From Lathyrus oleraceus (lineage: Eukaryota; Streptophyta; Magnoliopsida; Fabales; Fabaceae), in contig NC_066583.1 in NCBI RefSeq assembly GCF_024323335.1, positions 365,239,877 through 365,303,876 on the forward strand: a DNA stretch of 64,000 bases. The letters run 5' to 3'. The notes under the pieces were generated by a model. The model was not told where the DNA came from and searched no databases. It worked only from the letters and a program-made list of their open reading frames with translations. The position numbers and the translations under genes are program-made. Shown here in pieces: positions 55,057-64,000 of this stretch. The number at the start of each line of letters is the position of its first letter. Position 1 is the stretch's first letter.

Positions 55057-56649
55057 ATGACACTCGAACAGCTGGAAGAAAACCAAGTCTCGATGAGAAC
55101 AGACATTGACTCCATGCAGGCAAAGATGGATCGCTTGCTGGAGACCATGTTGCTTCTGGCCCAGAAGGAGAAGGATGTTGAGACTAACGCTGAAGCCAGG
55201 AAAGTTGCTGCCCAGTTTGGATCGCCATTGCTTAGCATCCCTGGAGTAACTAACCTTGATGGTAATCCTGCCCATCCTGAAGGAGGACCCATCCCTATTC
55301 CGATCCCAATGGTCAACATGAACCCCCATGAGCACTCTGCTACATCTTCTCGCCATGGATCCATGATGGGTAATGAAGATCCGTATGACGCTTTCTTCTT
55401 GCCACAGCCCGTCCAGCCTGCTGTTGAAGGTCTCCCAGACCCAGCTGTTGATAGACTCCATGCTTTGGAGGAAAAGTTTAAGTCCTTGGAGGTTCACACT
55501 ACCCCCGGTTTGGATGCTGTTGACATGTGCTTGGTACCAGGTCTCGTGATTCCGCAAAAATTCAAAGTCCCGGACTTTGACAAGTACAAAGGGATCAGCT
55601 GCCCAAGAACACACCTCAGAGCCTAATGTCACAAAATGGATGCCCACATCAGTAATGATCAACTCCTGATTCATTACTTCCAAGATAGCCTCAGTGGGGC
55701 ATCCTTTGAGTGGTACATGCAACTAGAGAGAGGTCAGGTCCAGTCATGGAGAGACCTCGCTGAAGCATTCCTAAGGCATTATCAGTACAATACTGATCTA
55801 GCACCCAACCGCACCCAGCTGCAAGACATGACTCAACGCAACAATGAGTCATTCAAGGAATACGCACAACGGTGGAGAGAGCTTGCAGCTCGTGTCCAAC
55901 CTCCTCTCCTTGACAAAGAGCTAATTGATATATTTATGGGAACTCTTCATACCCAATACATGGAGAAGATGGTAGGATCCAGTTTCCTTACTTTTGCTGA
56001 GGTTGTCTCTGTAAGAGAACGGATTGAAAGCCAGATCAAGAAAGGGAAGCTACCTTGCGCTGCCAATGCTTCAAGTGGGATGAAGAAGCCTTATCCTAAT
56101 CTCCCAAAGAAGCCAGAAGGTCAAACCAACGCCATAATGAGAGGAGGAGGATATAGGGCACCTCCGTATGCTCATATGCCTTATCATCAGGTTGATGCGG
56201 TCATCCCAACACCGTATCAGCCACCATATCAGCAACCGTATCAACGGCCTCATCAACAGTCGGCTTACCAACAACAACATCAGAATCAACAGCAACGTGC
56301 TACACCACAACGTCAACCTATTCAGCAGAGGGCAAGGAGGCCAGAAAGACATTTCGATCCTTTGCCAGTACCATATAGCAAGATCCTCCCCTACCTGTTA
56401 AAGGATGGATCAATTGTCTTGAAGGAAATAACACCTGCAACTCCACCATATCCTCCAGGCTACGACGCCAATGCTCACTGTGAGTATCACATGGGTGCTC
56501 CAGCACACACAATAGAGAACTGTAAGGCTTTCAAGCACAAGGTCCAGGACCTGATTGACAGTAAAGAAGTTACATTCACGCCAGTGAGGCCAAATGTCAC
56601 GACAAATCCCATTCCAGCGCATGCAGAGTCGAGTGAAGGTCAAAGATAA
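55057..56649 (+). pseudogene. gag of element F with one stop
   Basis: One frame of 531 codons with a single in-frame TAA at 55624; the next residues continue the gag alignment without a frame change. N-terminal coiled coil (MTLEQLEENQVSMRTDIDSM), P-rich linker, Retrotrans_gag core (KFKVPDFDKYKGISCPRTHL, SGASFEWYMQLERGQ, AFLRHYQYNTDLAPNRTQL, FKEYAQRWRELAARVQPP), a Q/P/R-rich basic stretch and the motif CEYHMGAPAHTIENC. It ends QDLIDSKEVTF...HAESSEGQR. There is no protease fusion. The stop replaces a position that is aromatic (Tyr) in the other gags. Confidence 0.9.
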
Positions 56650-59279
56650 AGCTTCCCACCGGCCTGAACCAACAGAGCAATTCCGCCGAAGAATCCAAAG
56701 ATGAAGGCTTGTTCATTTGAATGAAGGCGATCGTTATGCCATTTTTGCATTCTTGTAATTTGATCTTGTTTGTCTAAGTACTGTATGCTTTAAACATTGT
56801 TATTTGTATTTGGTTTTGTTAATGGGATGATTATGCATGCTTTGAATCAATCTTTCATATTCACTCATATTATCACATTTGCAAATCACAAACACATACT
56901 TTTCCACCTCACTTCCTTCATCACACTATTGTTAGTAAATGTTGGAAGGAGGATGACGAAAACAAAATACTCATAATTGCTGATCGAATGCTTTCAGATA
57001 AAACCTTGCTGATGATGTACAGGCATTATTTCAAATCCCCAAACACTGGAGAGATAAGGAGTTAATCCCTAGTCAACCACTTTGAGCCTAGAAGTAGGAG
57101 TTTCTTTCGAATCTATAAAACCTTTACGCTTAACCTGGGGCAGGGTAGTGTTCAGTTAATCTGACTACGCATTCAAATTACAAGATGAGATATCCCATAC
57201 GTGGATCAACTACATACCAGTCTTCACACACATCTTAAAGTGTCGAAGAAACCATACAAATCCAAATTTTAGGTATGTTATTCTCCAATGACCAATGACT
57301 TGGCAGTCACAGTTTTCAAGAAAAAAATCAAAGAAAATGCCCGCTAAGTCGAACACCTTAAAAGGAGACTTAGGCAAAAACTGAGGCAATCCCGATGGAT
57401 TAAAGCTTCAAACAAAGCGGTCCATGCAAAAGTTAAGGATCAAAACAAAATAGAAAGAGACAATGAAAGTCTCCAACAAAACCAAACAAGATTTGGTGAC
57501 CACCATACCAAAATCAAAGGGTCACCGATATCCAAAAAACGAAATAAGGTGGTTGTCATTCCAAGAGACCTTGAATCACCATCTTTATCCTTACACCTGC
57601 AAAAGACAAATGTGTGTGAATTAACTGAACGTAGGATTGGAGATCATCATGAAGAAGGGGTGGGTTAAAATAAACTTTGAGCCTTATATCCTTTTGTTTC
57701 AATAACCATGAACCAAACCACGTTACAACCTTCAAAAGACCTAATTGAAGTAGGGTTTATTCTGAAAGCATATTATAGCAAGGTTGAGTAAACTGACTCC
57801 TAGAGATTTGCTAATATGTTATTCTCACTATATCATTCACACACTAGCTAAATCAAGCACCGCGATTGGACACGTGATCCACTCGCCACACACTACCACA
57901 ACACTCCAAATGAATGATTGTTTTTTCAAAACTTGCATAACTGTTGCATTAAAATCATCATTTTTCGGATAACAATTCTTAATTGTAAATTGGTACTTGA
58001 CATCGAGTAAATTCCAACAAGGGGAAATTCGAGAGGCACTTGATCGTTGGTGCTGACACAAATCGAGACCATCCTATGAATCAGGGGCATGGCATCATTT
58101 TGATTATGTTGACTAAAGAAGTAGTCAGTATAAGACAAATCTCCGAGCATCGGTTGATCAGGGAGGAAAAACACTTCAACATTCAGTCCGTATGGGGCAA
58201 GTCCCCAAAGGCTAATCAGGGGCAGACCATTGCAAGATTCAAGAGCTGGGAAAAACAAACTCAGACCACGTCATCGGATAACCACTCCCAAGGTTTCCTT
58301 TTAGAGAGAATGCCATTTGATACCCTACAATCAGGGGCAAGACAAGTTGCAAGGGGCAAAATTTCCTTCATATCTTCAAGTCAGTCAAGCAGATTGCGTC
58401 AGGACATTAGTGACTGCTTGAATTCACAACCAAAACGTCGAAAGTTCATACCAGGGCAACATCATATATTGACAAGAATCCTTGCAGTACATCAAAGGCA
58501 TAACCAACATGCGTTGATCACGTCGCTATGCTCAGTCACAGGCTGGCCAGACATCTCAGAAGAAGAATCGAGATCTTCTCAAAGACAAATACACAATATA
58601 TCAGCAAGAGATCAAACTTGGGGCACCAAGCGTATCCGCATCTATTGCATGTTCATCACATCATCAACTACCGAGTGTCGGGAAGTCATATCCTTTCACC
58701 AACCAACAGTACAACCCACATCGACAACTACAAAAAACCCAAAGCCCACCTTGCCGGCACCCACATAAAAATTAATACAACCAACACTAGTTTCCACAAA
58801 ATACATTGCCTTTGAGAAGGGGGGCCAATCCCAAACAAGCCAATCAGTCTTTGCATTCAAACATGCATCACATGCATCACCTCATACATAACGCATACAT
58901 GACATTTATGCATATAACACGAATCAAAATCCAAGGTTTAGTCGTAGGCATCCAGGCCAACCCTCAATTGAGTCATTGTTTTTCTCTGGGTGAGTCCCTA
59001 CCCTATTATCGGGCGTTTCCCATTGAGCTACATCCTTCAACCTTTTGTTGACAAGATGTTATCCTCAGCTAAGTCAAACATTGTTTCTTTAAACTTTTAC
59101 CTTGTTTCGCGTTGAGCGTCCCTCAACAAGTCGTTTCCTGTAACCTTTTGTTGACAGAAACTGCACCTCCCCAGAGAATATTGGCTCTCCAACCTTTTGT
59201 TGTTGATACCCCCAAGCAAGTCTTACTCGGTAATGTTCCAATACTACCCAACACGTCAGGTTTATTAAACTTTGTCAGT
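56650..59279 (+). other. First part of F 3' UTR
   Basis: No credible gene; the open stretches are short and lack recognisable domains. At 57344-57432 are two stem-loop units ending GCAAAAA/GCAAAAG. At 58083, 58218, 58333 and 58352 are polypurine-like AGGGGCA motifs. At 59030-59210 a short phrase (aaccttttgttga) recurs three or four times. Confidence 0.55.
57344..57432 (+). promoter_or_regulatory. Two-unit stem-loop array in F
   Basis: CTAAGTC/GACTTAG (57344-57350 with 57367-57373) and ATGGATT/GGTCCAT (57395-57401 with 57419-57425, two wobbles), each followed by GCAAAA. These are the same design as the post-pol arrays of A and C, although F has no pol. Confidence 0.62.
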
Positions 59280-59299
59280 AGCCTTATTTTTCCAATATT

Positions 59300-60225
59300 T
59301 TTCTCACTATCATCCTTTTGGTGAAAGTCCATTGAGGAATAATATTGATCATCGTCCTGTTTACGGTAACCGTTATCCTTTTGGTAATGGTAAAGCCTTG
59401 ACATTTTTGATCTTACCATCATCCTTTTGGTGTTGAAGATCCTTGAAGTTTTGGTCCGACATTCATCCTTTTGGTGAATGGCGACCTCGCATTGTTGTAA
59501 CTTATTATCATCCTTTTGGTGATAACGAGTTATGTTGTTTGTAGTACCTTTATCCTTTTGGTGATGGTGATTGTCGGCTTATTATCATCCTTTTGGTGAT
59601 AACAAGTTTTTGTCTTGATCTTACCTTCATCCTTTTGGTGATGGTGATCAATTGCGTTGTGTGCTTATTATCATCCTTTTGATGGTAACAAGTTTTGGTG
59701 TTTGATAATACCTTCATCCTTTTGGTGATGGTGATTGTTGACTTATTATCATCCTTTTGGTGGTAACGAGTTTGGTTGTTTAATCCTACCTTCATCCTTT
59801 TGATGACGGTGACCATTTAAGTTATAGACTCATTATCATCCTTTTGGTGATAACGGGTTTTTGTTTTGATCTTACCTTCATCCTTTTGGTGATGGAGATC
59901 CTTTGAGTTGTGTACTTATTATCATCCTTTTTGTGGTAACAAGTTTTGTTTCGTTATACCTTCATCCTTTTGGTGATGGTGATTGTGTTAACTTATTATC
60001 ATCCTTTTGGTGGTAACAAGTTTGTTGTGTGACTTTACCTTTATCCTTTTGGTGATGGCGATCTTTGTTGTAGCCACTGTAACCATCATCCTTTTGGTGA
60101 TGACTACTTTTAAAAGCTCGGTTTATCCATTATCCTTTTGGGGATGAAGATCCTGAAAATCATGTTGAAATTCCCATCATCCTTTTGGTGATGACCATTA
60201 ATTTGGACTGTCATCCTTTTGGTGT
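59300..60225 (+). repeat. Tandem array of ATCATCCTTTTGGTGAT-type units in F 3' UTR
   Basis: About 22 copies of (a/t)tcatccttttggtgat at 35-45-bp spacing. For much of the array, units followed by aac(g/a)ag alternate with units followed by ggtgat, so the higher-order period is about 80 bp. Each core is itself a weak inverted repeat (ATCA..CC/GG..TGAT). Confidence 0.92.
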
Positions 60226-60474
60226 CAGAAAACATGTACAGTTTTGTCTTTACATTAAAAAAGACCTCTACAAGATCGAATGTTGACTCGAGGGCTGACT
60301 TTGATTTGGCATTCTATCCCTATTACCTTGGTGCTGTTAGAATCCATTACATTTTCCGTCTGCATTTCTCCATTGCATCCCAAAGGACAAAATTTGAGTC
60401 TTTTCGTATTTAATTACCTTCCACCACTAATGTATGAAGACCGTTGTCATTCTTACTTTCTAGTTCAAGATAAT

Positions 60475-60488
60475 TAAATAGGGGCAGC
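60475..60488 (+). promoter_or_regulatory. Polypurine tract of element F
   Basis: AAATAGGGGCAGC directly before TGTCATACCCC. The core is identical to B, C and D. Confidence 0.88.
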
Positions 60489-63400
60489 TGTCATACCCCA
60501 ATTTTGTCCGGGCATATTTACACTTTCATATAATTGATTTCATTTTCATTTTTGCATCATATGCATAGCATGACATACATTCCATCATGAATAATACCTA
60601 AAATGTCAGTCATAATGAATTTATTGAAAATACAGACAAATCGGTTGAATCATTTCTCAAGAACAGGCAAAATCAACAGTGACTGTTTCGGCTATATCTT
60701 GAACCGCCGAGCCTTTTAACCGGTGCAAAATTATTTCAAAATTTGAGGAAAGACTGTATTTTTTTAATAAGTATATTTTTTCCTGACAATTTTAGTATGG
60801 TCGATTTAATTTCCCAAGCAAATTTATACTCGGTCTCTGTTTCTAATCGATCATTATTTTGTTGGTTTAATTAGTTAATTAAAGTAGTTAAAATTTATTT
60901 AAATCAAATGTTAATTAGTTTTTTTTTTAGTGTTTTTATGTCCTTAAGAGAATAATAAGTGTATTAAAATAAATAAATAATATATTTTAGCATTGGATTC
61001 TCCTGGGATTGGCCAGCTAGCACTCACGCGTCCCCCACTCATTAAATCTGTTTCCCTCACACTCACATTTCTCTCTCAGACTCTCTCTCCACTACCTCAC
61101 GTTTTCTCTCCTCACCACATGTCTTCACTCTGATCATTCATTCACCTTCACCCACAAAAATCCCATCTTCATCGTCTCACACACTCACATTGAGAAAACA
61201 TTTCCACGCCTTTCTTTCTCGTTCTCCAGATTTTCTCTCAAAAAACCACCTCCACCTCACCATCGATTCTCCACTTACCACGCCGCCGTCCACTCCAAAA
61301 CAACCACAAGCCCTTCGTTCCCATCTTCTCCGCCACCATCGCTAAACCCACCTCCATCCACAATCACAATCGCGAAAATAAACCAATCACAATCCCCACC
61401 GCCGCTCCAGTCTTCACACCAACAGCTCCATCTCTCTCACCATACAAATCGATCCGCTTATCACCGCAAAAACCCAAAACAAACTCCAACCCAAATCCAC
61501 CGTCAAAACTCAACCTTCCACCGCTGTAAAACAACGATCCAACCGAAACCCATTCCTCCATCTTCCCTCAAATCTACCCTTCCACGCTTACCCTGTGGTC
61601 GCTGTGAGAGCCATCGCTAAATCTCCGATCCACATCCGCCGACAAAAATCAACCCCTTTCATCGTGAGCTAACACCCCAATAACCGGCGACCTCACTCCG
61701 ATTCTCTCAACAATCGCCATCGCCGTACCGTGCCGTCGGTGATTCGTATCCGTGACGCAGTCCCACAACACAACCACAACAGGGGTGCAGCGACGTCACC
61801 AACACGTCCGAACAACAACAACAAACTCAAACAGCGATAAGGCAATACCGGCAAACGTACCAACAACTTGTAGCAACAAAGGTTCACGTTTCGGTAACAA
61901 CGTCAAGCTTCTTCCAACCTATTGTTGTTTTGTGCTGTTGTGACAATTACATTCTCATTTCATGTACAATTTTGATGAAATCATAGGTTGAAATTAGTGC
62001 GTTGATTATGGTTGTGTATTTATGATTATTTCAATTTTGGTTGTGCACATGCTGATTTGCGGGTCTGGATCGAATGTCTGCTTGAGTGTGTGTTTAAAGT
62101 GTAATTTTGTTGAACTTGAGGATTTGAGTCGGTGTTGTTTTGTGGCTGTTGGGTATGGTTCTTGAAATATTGAACTTTGTACATAGGCTATCAATTGGGT
62201 ATGTCGTGGATTATCTTGGTTAAGTTTTGATTATTACTGATAGTAAAACATCACAATATAATTTGGTTTGTTTCTAATAAGTAGTTTTCAGTTTGTTCCA
62301 TTATTAACTATTAAGATTGAGTCATTATATGTTCATATTATAGTTGTTAGAATTAGTGGTTAAATAAACTTGGTTCCTTTTACAGTATTGATATATATTA
62401 CTTATGCTGGATTTTGATGCCGGAGATGTTGGTATAATGATGTGAGCATTGCAAATATTGAAAAAATGTAAATAATAATTGTGTTACCAATATCTCATTT
62501 CATTTTTAAGATTTATTCACGGATTCAGCAATTTCATGCTGCTTTTCCGCCAAACTTCTATACATTAATTGTGCATTTTCCACCGCGTCTTTATCTCACA
62601 TACGACATTCCCATTCAGTGTTGTTATGTATGAACCGGTTCTTGAACACATTTTGTAATCGATTCCGATTCAATTTTTCCAAATCAACATTGTCACTATT
62701 TTGTTTTCTTAAAAAATAACAATTAATTGAACTTTTGTTTGGTTAATTCTTTTAATAAATTAATCTTAATTAACTTAATTATTTGGATAATTAAATAATT
62801 TTGGTAATTAATCTTAATTAATTCAATGAATCAAATTTAACCAAATTCTGATGAATTAATAATTAAAGGATTTCTTTTCCACCATGTTTTCATAATGAAC
62901 AAATTCAATTTCAATTCTTCATCAATCCAAACCAATTTCAAAAAAGCACAAACCACAATTCTCGATTCAAAGTCGAGCCCACTTTCAAATATCCTCGTAA
63001 GTCGATTGCTCTTAGCATCGCCATCAACCTCACATAGCTTACTCTTGGGCTTTCTTACAATGAGACCTATTTGATTATTGATTAATCGAGTAGATGATCG
63101 ATTCACCATCATTTCATTCATAAACACAAATTCAAACCATTTTCCAAACCATTTAACTTCTAAAGTTTTTTCTCTTTCAAACATAAATTTTGGGATGAAA
63201 AAGATATAGGGAGCGTACGCTTCACTATTTCTCAATTACTCGAATAATTGGCGTACGCCATATTGCGCGAGTTCTTGTCACCCGATTAAATCTTAAATCA
63301 CACATTCAAAATCAAGTATAATTTCCAAATTCAAGTTATTCAAACCATAACACTTCAAATCATAATATTTCAAATTGTTTCTACAAATTCCAAATCCTTT

Positions 63401-64000
63401 TAATTCCATATTTCAGATGAAAAAAGGATAGGAGGCGTTCGCCTCACTATCTTCCGATTATTCGAATAATTGGCGTACGCCACATTGCTCGAATCTTCGT
63501 CATCAATTCAAAACCACAATCATACCACTTCAAAACACTTTTTAGATCAAACTCAATTTTATAAAATAAACTTTCACTCAAACTTCAATAGAGAATGGGA
63601 GGCGTACGCCTCACCATTCTTTGATTATTTGAATAATTGGCGTACGCCACATTGCTCAAATCATCTTTCGATCAAAACCTACCAATCCAAAATTCAAACT
63701 ATCTTCGCAAATCAAATGCAACATCCAAACATATCTTTCTCAAGTTAAACCTCGGATGATAAAAGATGGGAGGCGTTCGCCTCGCCATCTCTTGATTATT
63801 TGAATAATTGGTGTACGCCATATTGCTCAAATTATCGACTTCCGACTAAAACACGCTAAATAAACTTGGATAAGGGAATAAGTGGCGCACGCCTCATTAT
63901 TCTTTGAATAAGCAAGTAGGAGGCGTACGCCTCACTACCGTGCATATTCAACATCCGCAAACAAACTTTCAAAAATAATTCAAACGAAAAGGGAGTAGAA
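60489..64000 (+). repeat. 3' LTR of element F, cut by the window end
   Basis: Starts TGTCATACCCCAATTTTG after the polypurine tract. The first 2,054 bp have no counterpart in the truncated 5' LTR; from 62543 it matches 51989 onward. Includes a C-rich, gene-like stretch at 61010-61930 and the palindrome array from about 63207. Confidence 0.92.
61010..61930 (+). other. C/CT-rich gene-like stretch inside F LTR
   Basis: Strand-asymmetric sequence rich in CT and CCACC/CCGCC (ctctctctccactacctcacg; caccatcgattctcc; ccgccgtccactcc) with AT-rich DNA on both sides. Its composition resembles a plant 5' UTR and first exon, but no frame stays open beyond about 65 codons. It could be the transcribed R region of the LTR or an old capture of host sequence. 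Confidence 0.4.

Larger units (their letters stand above)
51989..64000 (+). mobile_element. Element F: gag-only Ogre-like element, runs off the window
   Basis: Plus strand: a 5' LTR lacking its first 2,054 bp (51989-54226), primer-binding site, duplicated leader, gag, a ~3.8-kb 3' UTR with a large tandem array, polypurine tract, and a 3' LTR from 60489 past the window end. No protease, RT, RNase H or integrase is seen, and there is room for none. The LTR overlap (51989-53446 against 62543-64000) shows about 14 substitutions and no indel in 1,458 bp. It is a recent non-autonomous element with long LTRs (about 4.3 kb). Confidence 0.92.

Noticed and set aside
58040..58768. A 242-codon open frame in F's 3' UTR
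   Set aside because: Composition is that of the surrounding non-coding DNA, no domain is recognisable, and it overlaps other open frames and the repeated AGGGGCA motifs.
61050..61900. A host protein-coding gene inside the C-rich block
   Set aside because: No frame longer than about 65 codons on either strand and the block lies inside a defined LTR.

Overview
The window is plant nuclear DNA made almost entirely of Ty3/gypsy LTR retrotransposons of the Tat/Ogre type, nested in and joined to one another. The signs are multi-kilobase LTRs starting TGTAA/TGTCA, a primer-binding site matching the 3' end of tRNA-Arg (TGGCGACTCTGCTGGGGA), an extra ORF1 upstream of gag, an intron between protease and reverse transcriptase, a second (archaeal-type) RNase H before integrase, and tandem repeats in the 3' UTR. 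Ogre elements at this density suggest a legume of the pea/vetch/lentil/grass-pea tribe. The host is an inference: no host gene, rRNA or tRNA gene was recognised.

Layout: (1) 1-561, unassigned flank. (2) Element A, plus strand, 562-28535: an Ogre-like element with ORF1, gag-pro, intron, RT-RNH-aRNH-IN and repeat-rich 3' UTR. All genes carry stops and its 3' LTR is cut after 324 bp. Element B (3744-14326, minus) sits inside its 5' LTR with a perfect 5-bp target duplication. (3) Element E, minus strand, 28536-45087: a second Ogre-like copy truncated in RT at one end and in ORF1 at the other. Element C (30275-41744, plus) is inserted in its protease with a perfect 5-bp duplication. (4) Element D, minus strand, 45088-51988: inserted in E's ORF1 and itself cut within the gag-pro region. 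(5) Element F, plus strand, 51989-64000+: another family with a 5'-truncated 5' LTR, only gag, a long repeat-rich 3' UTR, and a 3' LTR running off the window.

B, C and D are one non-autonomous family. All three lack the same RT segment and the integrase core and share an RNase H frameshift, yet the LTR pairs of B and C differ by only about 1% by eye. They must have been copied with enzymes supplied in trans. F, with gag alone, is a second non-autonomous family of similar age. A's LTR ends differ by about 6%, so A is older.

The most unusual signals are cis elements rather than genes. Three otherwise different LTR families keep inverted repeats whose two arms change together: an AGTA-loop hairpin and a hairpin before TACGTAGGCA in the LTR, a stem-loop inside the A and E introns, and an array of stem-loops each ending in (G)GCAAAA just after the pol region. 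The array is kept even in F, which has no pol. The 3' UTR of the B/C/D family also carries many short copies of the primer tRNA 3' end, complementary to the element's own primer-binding site.
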